Of a stretch of 64,000 nt of DNA, positions 10,591 to 23,300 are shown one piece after another (the stretch's first letter is position 1; each line of letters opens with the position of its first letter). The translations under genes were made by a program, and so were the position numbers. This DNA comes from Cucumis sativus (Eukaryota; Streptophyta; Magnoliopsida; Cucurbitales; Cucurbitaceae). The notes under the pieces were generated by a model that was not told the origin of the DNA, searched no databases, and saw only the letters and a program-made list of their open reading frames with translations. Location: positions 1 through 64,000 of the forward strand of contig NW_022279520.1 in the NCBI RefSeq assembly GCF_000004075.3. The letters are read 5' to 3'.

Positions 10591-12850
10591 GTTGAGATCA
10601 GTTAAATTGGCAGTCCCCAACACTGAAGTTGACCCTAAATTAGTCCCAGAAATTAATGGGATGGATCTGAATGTCTTGTTCAATGATGAAGATATTCTCC
10701 CTATTAAAATTCCCCTGGATTTGCCTAAAGATTTAGTGTCTATAGTCGGTGATTGTGGAATCATTCTGGCTTAAATTAGATGTGCAACTGCCTTTTCCTC
10801 CTCCCAGTCATTATTAAGGTTGTCTCCTGGAACACTAAGGGTTTGAACGACTCCTCTAAACGTGCAGCACTTAAAAAAGTCATCAACAATTGTAGTCATG
10901 ATTCAAGAATCTAAGAAGGACACCTTGAACTCGGCTTTTATAAAATCATTGTGGAGTTGTAAGGATATTGGCTGGGATTATGTGGCTTCTGTTGGATCTT
11001 TTGGGGGAATTCTTTCCATGTGGGACAGCAGTAAAATATCTGTAACAGAGGTCATTAAAAGACGCTTCTCTTTGTCAATCAAATGCCTCACTTTGTGCAA
11101 AAAGGTTTGTTGGATCACAAATGTCTATGGCCATTGTGGTTGCAGAGAAAGGAAATTGGTTTGGCCCGAATTGTCTTCCTTGGCTGATTGTTCGTCCGTG
11201 GCCTGGTGCATAGGTGGGGATTTTAATATCACTCGTTGGGCCCGGGAAAGATTTCCTTTTGGCAGAAGTACTAGAGGAATGTCATTATTCAATAAGTTTA
11301 TTGATGGTTTCTCTCATGGAAATTCCATTGCAAAACGGAAGGTTCACTTGGTCTAGAGACGGTAATTCTCCTTGAAGATCATTATTAGACAGATTCTTCA
11401 TAAATCAGATGTGGGATGTTTGTTTTGAAAATTCTCGGGTTTCTCGAAAAGCACGCATCTTCTCGGATCACTTTCCTTTATTCTTGGAGGCTGGTTCTTT
11501 TCTTTGGGGTTCCTCTCCTTTTCGGTTTTGTAACAGCTGGTTGGTGTCCAGTGATTCTAATCAGATTATTGTTGAAACAGTGAGCAACTCTAACTTCCAG
11601 GGATGGGCTGGTTTCATTCTTCATGAGCAGTTGAGATCAGTTAAATTGGCAGTAAAAGCTTGGAATATTGCTGCGCAAGCTAAGGTAAAAAAAAAAAAGA
11701 GAAATCCTTGATGTCAAAATTAGAAAAATATGATTCTGTGGCTGAGTTGATTGGATTAAATCAAGAAGAGTTGAATTCTAGAGCTGCTTTGCAAGCGGAA
11801 TTACTTAGTATTTATCAAAATGAAGAGCGTAATTTTATTCAGAAGAGTAAACTCAATTGGCTTTCTTTGGGTGATGAGAATACGGGCTTCTTCCACCGCT
11901 TTCTAAATGCGAAAAAAAGAAGGAACCTCATAACTGAATTAAAAGATGATGATGGGATTGTCTCGACTTCATTCGGCGACATTGAAAGGATTGTGCTGGA
12001 ATTTTTTGAGTCACTTTATACCAGAATTCCGGGGGACAGCTTCATCCCTATTAACAGTAATTGGTCTTGTGTTTCCTCAATTCAGAATGAGGCTCTTGTT
12101 ACCCAATTTTCAGTGGAGGAGATCTTTAAGGCATTAAAGGCACTTGGCAACAACAAAGCTCCGGGCCCGGATGGCTTCACAGTGAAGTTCCTAATCGCCC
12201 AATGGTCTATTTTCAAGGATATCTTCAAATCACTAATGTCTGATTTCCACAGAAATGGAAGATTAAATGCTTGCATCCAAGAAAACTTCATTTGTTTAGT
12301 GCAGAAAAAAGAGAATGTGACTCTAGTCAAGGATTTCCGTCCAATCAGCCTTACTACGTTAGCATACAAGGTCGTTGCAAAGGTTTTATCTGAACGTCTA
12401 AAACAAGTTATGGATGCAATTATAAGCCCCACTCAAAGCGCCTTTATTGAAGGTAGGAAAATTCTTGACCCAATATTAATTGCTAACGAGGCCGTGGAAG
12501 ATTATAGGGCAAAACGGAAAAAAGGATGGATTTTAAAACTTGACTTGGAAAAAGCCTTTGATAGGGTGAATTGGAACTTTTTAGAAAAAAATTTATCTTT
12601 GAAAAAGTTTAGTTCCAAATGGATATCATGGATAATGAGCTGCCCAAAAAATCCAAAGTATTCGGTCTTCATCAATGGTAAGCCTAGAGGCCGGACAACA
12701 GCATCTTGAGGTATCCGCCAAGGGACCCCTCTCCCCCTTTTTATTCCTCCTAGTAAGTGAGGTTTTAGGAGAAATCATAAACAAGCTTCATATTAACAGC
12801 CAGTTTGAAGGTTTCCTTGTTGGCAAAGACTTGATCCACCTCCCTTTGCT
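10591..12850 (+). pseudogene. L1-type LINE fragment, copy 2 (endonuclease + reverse transcriptase)
   Basis: This is the longer of two almost identical LINE copies. The upstream part (from about 10804) shows the start of an APE-type endonuclease (SWNTKGLN; VVMIQESKKDTL), continuing to IGGDFN and reverse transcriptase blocks as in copy 1. From 11087 to 12850 it differs from 3397-5165 at only about five places: a 2 bp deletion near 11305, a C/T change near 11512, the poly-A near 11690, one G near 12033 and bases near 12725. It ends abruptly at about 12850, before the catalytic FVDD block, joining TIM44-like sequence at a short TTAAAG overlap. Positions 10615-10800 encode an unrecognised stretch (PNTEVDPKLVPEINGMDL). 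The element is dead. Confidence 0.92.
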
Positions 12851-13562
12851 TAAAGACGAAAAGACCAAGTCAGATTCCTTTATTCAAACAGGTTAGTATC
12901 ACAGCTCCAAAGGAAAAAACTTACGGATCTCTACGACGAATTTCCTTGAATGATGTAGCAGCATTTGATGCTTGAAACACGGTTTCATTTATGGTGTGAA
13001 AAATAAGATCGATAAATAAAACTTTTGGCTACAATTAGCCACAGAAACATAAAGCTGTTACAGGAAAACAAAAGCTAACAGATAACTAACTATACAGTTT
13101 GTAGGCAAAATACCAAATAGCCCTTAATCAAGATCACAACTCAAGTAGACAATAATTTGTAGTTTATCATTTCCAACCAAATAATTCAATCATAAATAAG
13201 GTCAAATGGCCAAATAATATGGCCTTTCACATAAATACTTACTCCTGAATTTTTTGAACGATAATGTTATCGCTTCTCTCCCACGTTTCACGAAGGCCCT
13301 CAGCCATCTGCCAATTCCAATATAAGAAAATTATTTTACATATTATATTAAACATTGAAAATTCTTTTACGTATTATTTCTTTTTTTTACATATTCCTAT
13401 TGAAGAATCTCATTTGAGCATTTTGTGGTCAATTTGACTTGACAGAAACAACAGAACTTTCAATTAGAAGGAAGCAAGATGCCCAGTTTTTTTGAACTGC
13501 TGTTTTTTTTTTTTTTTTGCTTTAACTTGCTGTAAATTGGAGATGTTTTCCATAACTACTTC
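12850..13562 (-). pseudogene. Duplicated TIM44-like gene segment
   Basis: About 700 bp here align with 26618-27245 apart from small gaps. On the minus strand, 13307-13243 is a well-preserved exon reading MAEGLRETWERSDN then IIVQKIQ, with a CAG acceptor and GTAAGT donor. It matches the TIM44 stretch around the start of the C-terminal domain. 12990-12925 carries SFKEIRRRD with a GTAAG donor, but its acceptor CAG (present at 26761-26763) has become CAC here. The two exons are out of context and cannot be a working gene. The left edge joins LINE copy 2 and the right edge joins a second LINE at a shared CTTATGTAATTT. Confidence 0.7.
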
Positions 13563-13594
13563 GGCTTGGAGCCCTCTCTCTACTCCTTATGTAA

Positions 13595-15520
13595 TTTCAA
13601 GAAATAGATAAAATCCAAGTTAAACTAGATAAGTGGAAAAGATATTGTCTCTTTAGTGGAGGTTGGGCCACACTTTGTAAGTTGGTTTTTTCACATATAC
13701 CTACACACTATATGTCTATATTCTTAATGCCAGAAAAGATGATTCATATAGTGATTAATTGGAAGGTGGTGTCTTGTTCGCAAGAGGATGGTGGACTCGG
13801 CGTCGATGGTGCAACGTTAAAAAAATGCAACCTTCTTGCTAAATGGGGATGGAGATTTATAAATGAAAAGAATTCCCTTTGGGCTAAAGTGGTGAAGAGT
13901 ATCCATGGAGAAAGTTAATTTGGATGGCATATGTGAGACCCCCATTCATACATACGTATGTTAGGAAGGGTAAGAAGGGAAATTCACCAACAAGTAATGA
14001 GTGGAAAGTAAGAGAATGTGCAGGTGGGTCCCACTGGGTAGGAATTTGAGGGTGAGTATAAATAGAATGATTGGGAAATAGGGATAGGTATCTTTTTTGT
14101 TATCCTTAGGGAAAAGAGAGGCGGCAGCAGCCGTAAAGGGGAGGGGGTATCCTTCTTGTAAAGGATGCTGGTATGCTCTTGTTATTTACTGTTCTTACTT
14201 TCATTTCATATTGTAGCTGTATCTTTTGGCTATATACATAAATAAAGAATCACAGGGTGCTCTCTCTGTTTAGCCATTGTTGGGTGTTTTATTAGAAAGT
14301 GTGTTAGAATGCTGACAGCATACTAAAGGAATTGTCACTTGCAGTCTCCATAGTCCCTGGATTAGCATTTCGAGATGCTAGCTTCGCAAGTGGATTCCTA
14401 GGCATTGTTCAAGTTCGGTGATGGTTGAAGAATAGCATTTTGGAATGATTTTTGGGCAGATGTTGTTTCTTTTCAAGATCGTTTAGATTGTCTTTGAACT
14501 CTAATAATGGAGATGTAAAGGAGTTTTGGGACTCTTCCACTACTTCATGGGCTCTAAATTTCAGGAGACTTCTAAAAGTTGAAGAAATAGATGAATTTCA
14601 AGTCTCCCAAAATAAAAGAATCTAGAAATCAGAATCAAATGGGAAGTTTTTGGTTCATTCATTAGTCAACCATCCTCTCCATTGCCTCCCCAATTGAAAA
14701 AACATTTATACTCGACAATTTGGAAGACAAAAAGCCCTAGAAGAGTGAATATCGCGCTTTGGAGAAAGCGAAATGGACTATGAACTGTGCAGAAGTTTTT
14801 GCAAATGAAACCTTCCTCTCACAGTTTATCTCCTCATATTTGTCCCTTGTGTTTTGCATGCTTTTAGAAGATTTACATCAATATTCTCTTCTCCTGCTTA
14901 CATGAAAAGAAGTGTTGGTTTGACTTACTTGGCTATCTTCATTTGAATTGGGTTTTTCGACTATAGATTTAGGAGAACGCGGTCCAGCTTATTTCATGTC
15001 CCATTCTCAAGAAGAAACCAAGATTGATTTGGTTAAATGCAGTAAAGGCCATTTTACCATAAATTTGGTTTGAACATAATCAACTAACATTTCAAAATAA
15101 AGCTTCCTCTTGGACAACTCGAGTCGAAATGGCTAGAATCAATGCTTCTTCTTGATGCTCTCTTTCAAAAGACTTCAAAGATTTCTCCATACAAGATATA
15201 AGTCATAATTGGCCGACTTTCATTTTTAATTCTTAGTCCACTACTGTACTCTTATTTTATTTCTTTTTGGATTTCTAGTGGTCTTAAATCTATGTTGTAT
15301 AGTTATTGGCAGTTTGTATGATCTATTCTAAACTTTGTCGTTGGTTTAGTCTTTTGGTTTAAGTCTCGATATGGTGAGAATGCTAAGTAGGTGTCAACAT
15401 AGATGAGATGCCCGAGTGCACTCACTGATCCTAGGGCTTTCTTTGTATTACCTTTTGTCTTGTCTATTCATTTTCAGCTTAACGAAGAGGCTCCTTTCCT
15501 ACTTCAAAAAAGAAAAAAAA
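13595..15520 (+). pseudogene. Second LINE family, 3' half with poly-A tail
   Basis: This encodes the C-terminal part of a plant L1-type ORF2, different in sequence from the copies at 3.4 and 10.6 kb: KLDKWKRYCLFSGG, QEDGGLGVDGATLKKCN, KWGWRFINEKNSLWAKVV. After the solo LTR, a degenerate zinc-binding reverse transcriptase tail follows, including WTMNCAEVLQ and CPLC. The 3' UTR ends in an A-rich tail at about 15507-15520, which gives orientation and end. A solo LTR interrupts it at 13932-14317. Several stops and shifts make it inactive. The 3' part reappears inverted at 29979-30788. Confidence 0.88.
13927..14322 (+). mobile_element. Solo LTR with 5 bp target duplication, inside a LINE
   Basis: A 386 bp unit (13932-14317) begins TGTGAGACCC and ends GCTGACA, with the canonical TG...CA ends. 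It is flanked on both sides by GCATA (13927-13931 and 14318-14322), a perfect 5 bp target duplication. LINE coding sequence continues on either side. The unit contains promoter-like sequence (gtataaatag, near 14056-14065) and a possible poly-A signal region (aataaag, near 14243). It is best explained as an LTR retrotransposon insertion into the LINE, followed by recombination between its two LTRs. The superfamily cannot be told from the LTR alone. Confidence 0.9.
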
Positions 15521-17302
15521 GGTAAATGTGTGATTCTTATAAAGTAAATTATCCTACAGATTAAAAGTTTGAACTTAGACTATTCCAAGTGCTTCACCAA
15601 ATCTTAAATATTTGAACCAACAGCACCAACTTTGCACAACACAGCAATGTAAAACACATTAACTACTTTCTCTTTTATGCACATTATATATCAAATAAAA
15701 TATTACAAGGGAAAAAATGGAAAAAAAGAACATACTAACAACGATAAAATATAATAAGCTTCAATCGAAGAGAGAAGGTTTGAAGAACATAATTCAAAGG
15801 CTCCCAAAATCATATCATAATTAGAAAGCCAATACCAACACCAATTCAAAGAGAACACCTAATCTACCATACAAAAGTCTAAATATAACTTTTTTTTTAA
15901 TCTTGTGTTTTAGTGTATGATGCAAGTGAAGCAAAACAACATTACAATATAAGATCTTTTTACCCTGATATTTAATAATCAACTAAGAAAAATTTGCATT
16001 CAAAGTTGACCAAGAATCCAAGACCTTCAATAGGCAAAGATAATATTCTCAACATGGTAATTGGATGTGTTCCCTTTAGCATAGTATCTTAAATAATCAC
16101 TTTTTGTTATTTGAGAAAAACTCCATTTTCTCTTATTAATGAAAAATGACTTGATAATAGGTAAGTATAATTTAATAGAAATTCTAACTAAAGAGAACTA
16201 ATTATAAAAGGAAATAACGTCTAAAAAGAATAATTAAAAAAATAACTAAGGCAACTATACAATACAAATCTACACTTTGTAATCACAACTTTTGATCTTC
16301 CTTGTATGGAGTAACATTTTAAAGAGGCCGAACTAAGATAGATCTAAGCAAAAACTTCATTGATGGCCTAAGAAAGATGGATGGAAACCTTATAATGATA
16401 CAGATAACAAACCTTTTCAATTGAGGTTTAGATGCAAAACATGCAATATAGTTCAACATTATTTCGCCAAAGTTAGTCATTAAAATCAAGCGAATCATAA
16501 AACAGAAAAAGAATGTAGATTTAAGAGGACTATGTAATATATCAACTAGGAATGAAATAGGCAAAGATAAAAGCAAGTATTAAGAACAAAACAAAGCATA
16601 ACAAAAGAGGAAGGCCAGCTTACTATTCAAAAAAGCAAAGGAGTTCCACATCACTTGCAAGATAGCCTATGGAACATTGCTATAGAACTATCTTGGGAAC
16701 TTTGGCAGAGTTGTGTTTGGAAATTACACTGATGTTTAGCAAAGGTGTTTACAATAATAAAACTATAACATAAATGTTTCATAGTGTTGGAAGAAATTAT
16801 AACAATTCATTGCAAATAAGATGCAGTACCTTGATTTTATGGTTAAAGGTTCCAATTGGTTTTTCTTTTTAAGCTCTTATTTAGAAGGGATTCACCTGTT
16901 ACAAGTTGAAATGTGAGTTGGAAAAATTGGACAAGAAGTTCTAACCTTACAAGAAAATGATCCTTATAGAAAGAACTAACTTGATTCAAGCAAAATATCT
17001 TCAAGAACAAAATTGCAATTACACGAACACTTATTAACACAAATAAACAAATGAGAAAACAAATTCTTATTAGTAAAACACATGTAGCCAATAAAAAATG
17101 CAAATCAGACTATTGAGTACAATGAAATACAACATGGTAACAAGAAAGAGATGCAACATATACATAAACATACAAATCAGAAAAGAAGTTGATTCCTGAC
17201 AACAAAGTAAAATAAATACAAACCATAATAAATTTCTATGACCATTAGGACTCTGTAGAGAAATGCCTACTTTCGACATAAGCATTTCATCAAATTCCAT
17301 CT
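15521..17302. other. AT-rich sequence with patchy inverted homology to 29.6-29.98 kb
   Basis: I see no credible gene. Three patches are reverse-complement matches to the far side of satellite II: 15521-15725 to 29755-29979, 16368-16405 to about 29722-29760, and 17222-17255 to about 29606-29640. The order is preserved, so the 29.6-kb side looks like an internally shortened inverted copy. Short minus-strand open frames here (16.3-17.3 kb) resemble nothing I know. Confidence 0.6.
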
Positions 17303-20300
17303 AAAGCGGAGAGGTTGCCCATGCAAGCTCTAATACCAGGCAATCTCGACGCGCATTTTACTTAACCTAAGCAGCTGGCTTGACTCCCTCTTTTTTTTCT
17401 CCCTCCCTCTCTACAGGCTGCCATGCTGGGTGAAGAACTCTAAGTACCTACTAGGCGGGGGTCGGGTTTTGCTTAGGCAAGAAAAGCGGAGAGGATCCCA
17501 CGAAAATTCTGAAACCGGGGGATCTCGGCGCGCATTTTACTTGACCTAAGCGGCTGGCTTGGCTCTCTTTTTTTTCTCTCTACCTCTCTTGGCGGGATCG
17601 GGTTTTGCTTAGGCAAGAAAAGCGGAGAGGATCCCCACGAAAATTCTAAACCGGGGGATCTCGGCGCGCATTTTACTTGACCTAAGCGGCTGGCTTGGCT
17701 CCCTCTTTTTTTTCTCGCTCCCTCTCACAGGCTGCCATGCTGGGGGAAGAACTCTAAGTACCTACTAGGCGGGGTCGTCTTTTGCTTAGGCAAGAAAAGC
17801 GGAGAGGATCCCTACGAAAATTCTGAAACCAGGGGATCTCGGCGCACATTTTACTTGACCTAAGCGGCTGGCTTGGCTCCCTCTTTTTTTTCTCGCTCCC
17901 ACTCACAGGCTGCCATGCTGGGTGAAGAACTCTAAGTACCTACTAGGCGGGGGTCGTCTTTTGCTTAGGCAAGAAAAGCGGAGAGGATCCCCACGAAAAT
18001 TCTGAAACCGGGGGATCTCGGCGCGCATTTTACTCGACCTAAGCGGCTGGCTTGGCTCCCTCTTTTTTTTCTCTCTACCTCTCTAGGCGGGATCGGGTTT
18101 TGCTTAGGCAAGAAAAGCGGAGAGGATCCCCACGAAAATTCTGAAACCGGGGGATCTCGGCGCGCATTTTACTTGACCTAAGCGGCTGGCTTGGCTCCCT
18201 CTTTTTTTTCTCGCTCCCTCTCACAGGCTGCCATGCTGGGTGAAGAACTCTAAGTACCTACTAGGCGGGGGTCGTCTTTTGCTTAGGCAAGAAAGCGGAG
18301 AGGATCCCACGAAATTCTGAAACCGGGGTACTCGGCGCGCATTTTACTTGACTAAGCGCTGGCTTGGCTCCTCTTTTTTTTCTCGCTCCCTCTCACAGCT
18401 GCATGCTGGGTGAAGAACTCTAAGTACCTACTAGGCGGGGGTCGTCTTTTGCTTAGGCAAGAAAAGCGGAGAGGATCCCCACGAAAATTCTGAAACCGGG
18501 GGATCTCGGCGCGCATTTTACTCGACCTAAGCGGCTGGCTTGGCTCCCTCTTTTTTTTTCTCTCTACCTCTCTAGGCGGGATCCGGTTTTGCTTAGGCAA
18601 GAAAGCGGAGAGGATCCCCACGAAAATTCTGAAACCGGGGGATCTCGGCGCGCATTTTACTTGACCTAAGCGGCTGGCTTGGCTCCCTCTTTTCTTTCTC
18701 GCTCCCTCTCACAGGCTGCCATGCTGGGTGAAGAACTCTAAGTACCTACTAGGCGGGGGTCGTCTTTTGCTTAGGCAAGAAAAGCGGAGAGGATCCCCAC
18801 GAAAATTCTGAAACCGGGGGATCTCGGCGCGCATTTTACTCGACCTAAGCGGCTGGCTTGGCTCCCTCTTTTTTTCTCTCTACCTCTTAGGCGGGATCCG
18901 GTTTTGCTTAGGCAAGAAAAGCGGAGAGGATCCCCACGAAAATTCTGAAACCGGGGGATCTCGGCGCGCATTTTACTTGACCTAAGCGGCTGGCTTGGCT
19001 CCCTCTTTTCTTTCTCGCTCCCTCTCACAGGCTGCCATGCTGGGTGAAGACTCTAAGTACCTACTAGGCGGGGTCGTCTTTTGCTTAGGCAAGAAAAGCG
19101 GAGAGGATCCCACGAAAATTCTGAAACCGGGGATCTCGGCGCGCATTTTACTCGACCTAAGCGGCTGGCTTGGCTCCCTCTTTTTTTTCTCTCTACTCTC
19201 TAGGCGGGATCGGGTTTTGCTTAGGCAAGAAAAGCGGAGAGGATCCCCACGAAAATTCTGAAACCGGGGGATCTCGGCGCGCATTTTACTTGACCTAAGC
19301 GGCTGGCTTGGCTCCCTCTTTTTTTTCTCTCTACCTCTCTAGGCGGGATCGGGTTTTGCTTAGGCAAGAAAAGCGGAGAGGATCCCCACGAAAATTCTGA
19401 AACCGGGGATCTCGGCGCGCATTTTACTCGACCTAAGCGGCTGGCTTGGCTCCCTCTTTTTTTTCTCTCTACCTCTCTAGGCGGGATCGGGTTTTGCTTA
19501 GGCAAGAAAAGCGGAGAGGATCCCCACGAAAATTCTGAAACCGGGGGATCTCGGCGCGCATTTTACTTGACCTAAGCGGCTGGCTTGGCTCCCTCTTTTT
19601 TTCTCTCTACCTCTCTAGGCGGGATCGGGTTTTGCTTAGGCAAGAAAAGCGGAGAGGATCCCCACGAAAATTCTGAAACCGGGGATCTCGCGGCGCATTT
19701 TACTCGACCTAAGCGGCTGGCTTGGCTCCCTCTTTTTTTTCTCTCTACCTCTCTAGGCGGGATCGGTTTTGCTTAGGCAAGAAAAGCGGAGAGGATCCCC
19801 ACGAAAATTCTGAAATCGGGGGATCTCGCGCGCGCATTTTACTTGACCTAAGCGGCTGGCTTGGCTCCCTCTTTTTTTTCTCTCTACCTCTCTAGGCGGG
19901 ATCGGGTTTTGCTTAGGCAAGAAAAGCGGAGAGGATCCCCACGAAAATTCTGAAACCGGGGATCTCGGCGCGCATTTACTTGACCTAAGCGGCTGGCTTG
20001 GCTCCCTCTTTTTTTTCTCGCTCCCTCTCACAGGCTGCCACGCTGGGTGAAGAACTCTAAGTACCTACTAGGCGGGGGTCGTCTTTTGCTTAGGCAAGAA
20101 AAGCGGAGAGGATCCCCACGAAAATTCTGAAACCGGGGGATCTCGGCGCGCATTTTACTCGACCTAAGCGACTGGCTTGGCTCCCTCTTTTTTTTCTCTC
20201 TACCTCTCTAGGCGGGATCGGGTTTTGCTTAGGCAAGAAAAGCGGAGAGGATCCCCACGAAAATTCTGAAACCGGGGGATCTCGGCGCGCATTTTACTTG

Positions 20301-23300
20301 ACCTAAGCGGCTGGCTTGGCCCTCTTTTTTTTCTCTCTACCTCTCTAGGCGGGATCGGGTTTTGCTTAGGCAAGAAAAGCGGAGAGGATCCCCACGAAAA
20401 TTCTGAAACCGGGGATCTCGGCGCGCATTTTTACTCGACCTAAGCGGCTGGCTTGGCTCCCTCTTTTTTTTCTCTCTACCTCTCTAGGCGGGATCGGGTT
20501 TTGCTTAGGCAAGAAAAGCGGAGAGGATCCCCACGAAAATTCTGAAACCGGGGGATCTCGGCGCGCATTTTACTTGACCTAAGCGGCTGGCTTGGCTCCC
20601 TCTTTTTTTTCTCTCTACCTCTCTAGGCGGGATCGGGTTTTGCTTAGGCAAGAAAAGCGGAGAGGATCCCCACGAAAATTCTGAAACCGGGGATCTCGGC
20701 GCGCCTTTTACTTGACCTAGCGGCTGGCTTGGCTCCCTCTTTTTTTTCTCGCTCCCTCTCATAGGCTGCCATGCTGGGTGAAGAACTCTAAGTACCTACT
20801 AGGCGGGGGTCGACTTTTGCTTAGGCAAGAAAAGCGGAGAGGATCCCCACGAAAATTCTGAAACCGGGGGATCTCGGCGCGCATTTTACTTGACCTAAGC
20901 GGCTGGCTTGGCTCCCTCTTCTTTTTCTCGCTCCCTCTCACAGGCTGCCATGCTGGGTGAAGAACTCTAAGTACCTACTAGGCGGGGGTCGTCTTTTGCT
21001 TAGGCAAGAAAAGCGGAGAGGATCCCCACGAAAATTCTGAAACCGGGGGATCTCGGCGCGCATTTTACTTGACCTAAGCGGCTGGCTTGGCTCCCTCTTT
21101 TTTTCTCGTCTACCTCTCTAGGCGGGATCGGGTTTTTGCTTAGGCAAGAAAAGCGGAGAGGACCCACGAAAATTCTGAAAACCGGGAGATCTCGGCGCGC
21201 CTTTTACTTGACCTAAGCGGCTGGCTTGGCTCCCTCTTTTTTTTCTCGCTCCCTCTCACAGGCTGCCATGCTGGGTGAAGAACTCTAAGTACCTACTAGG
21301 CGGGGTCGTCTTTTGCTTAGGCAAGAAAAGCGGAGAGGATCCCCACGAAAATTCTGAAACCGGGGATCTCGGCGCGCATTTTACTCGACCTAAGCGGCTG
21401 GCTTGGGCCCCTCTTTTTTTCTCATCTACCTCTCTAGGCGGATCGGGTTTTGCTTAGGCAAGAAAAGCGGAGAGGATCCCCACGAAAATTCTGAAACCGG
21501 GGATCTCGGCGCGCATTTTACTTGACCTAAGCGGCTGGCTTGGCTCACTCTTTTTTTTCTCTCTACCTCTCTAGGCGGGATCGGGTTTTGCTTAGGCAAG
21601 AAAAGCGGAGAGGATCCCCACGAAAATTCTGAAACCGGGGGATCTCGGCGCGCATTTTACTCGACCTAAGCGGCTGGCTTGGCTCCCTCTTTTTTTTCTC
21701 TCTACCTCTCTAGGCGGGATCGGGTTTTGCTTAGGCAAGAAAAGCGGAGAGGATCCCCACGAAAATTCTGAAACCGGGGGATCTCGGCGCGCATTTTACT
21801 TGACCTAAGCGGCTGGCTTGGCTCCCTCTTTTTTTTCTCTACCTCTCTAGGCGGGATCGGGTTTTGCTTAGGCAAGAAAAGCGGAGAGGATCCCCACGAA
21901 AATTCTGAAACCGGGGGATCTCGGCGCGCATTTTACTTGACCTAAGCGGCTGGCTTGGCTCCCTCTTTTTTTTCTCGCTCCCTCTCACAGGCTGCCACGC
22001 TGGGTGAAGAACTCTAAGTACCTACTAGGCGGGGGTCGTCTTTTGCTTAGGCAAGAAAAGCGGAGAGGATCCCCACGAAAATTCTGAAAACGGGGGATCT
22101 CGGCGCGCATTTTTACTCGACCTAAGCGGCTGGCTTGGCTCCCTCTTTTTTTTCTCTCTACCTCTCTAGGCGGATCGGGTTTTTGCTTAGGCAAGAAAAG
22201 CGGAGAGGATCCCCACGAAATTCTGAAACCGGGGGATCTCGGCGCGCATTTTACTTGACTTAAGCGGCTGGCTTGGCTCCGCTCTTTTTATTCTCTCTAC
22301 TCTCTAGGCGGGATCGGGTTTTGCTTAGGCAAGAAAAGCGGAGAGGATCCCCACGAAAATTCTGAAACCGGGGGATCTCGGCGCGCCTTTTACTTGACCT
22401 AAGCGGCTGGCTTGGCTCCGTCTTTTTTTTCTCGCTCCCTCTCATAGGCTGCCATGCTGGGTGAAGAACTCTAAGTACCTACTAGGCGGGGGTCGTCTTT
22501 TGCTTAGGCAAGAAAAGCGGAGAGGATCCCCACGAAAATTCTGAAACCGGGGGATCTCGGCGCGCATTTTACTTGACCTAAGCGGCTGGCTTGGCTCCCT
22601 CTTTTTTTTCTCGCTCCCTCTCACAGGCTGCCATGCTGGGTGAAGAACTCTAAGTACCTACTAGGCGGGGGTCGTCTTTTGCTTAGGCAAGAAAAGGGAG
22701 AGGATCCCCACGAAATTCTGAAACCGGGGATCTCGGCGCGCATTTTACTTGACTAAGCGGCTGGCTTGGCTCCCTCTTTTTTTCTCTCTACTCTCTAGGC
22801 GGGATCGGGTTTTGCTTAGGCAAGAAAAGCGGAGAGGATCCCCACGAAAATTCTGAAACCGGGGGATCTCGGCGCGCATTTTACTCGACCTAAGCGGCTG
22901 GCTTGGCTCCCTCTTTTTTTTCTCTCTTCCTCTCTAGGCGGGATCGGGTTTTGCTTAGGCAAGAAAAGCGGAGAGGATCCCCACGAAAATTCTGAAACCG
23001 GGGGATCTCGGCGCGCATTTACTTGACCTAAGCGGCTGGCTTGGCTCCCTCTTTTTTTTCTCTACCTCTCTAGCGCGGATCGGGTTTTGCTTAGGCAAGA
23101 AAAGCGGAGAGGATCCCCACGAAAATTCTGAAACCGGGAGATCTCGGCGCGCCTTTTACTTGACCTAAGCGGCTGGCTTGGCTCCCTCTTTTTTTTCTCG
23201 CTCCCTCTCACAGGCTGCCATGCTGGGTGAAGAACTCTAAGTACCTACTAGGCGGGGGGTCGTTTTTGCTTAGGCAAGAAAAGCGGAGAGGATCCCCACG

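Noticed and set aside
18352..22624. Many open frames on both strands with the same basic peptide (for example SEKKKREPSQP) in satellite II
   Set aside because: They are the satellite monomer read through; frames change at each length variant and there is no start, promoter or family likeness.
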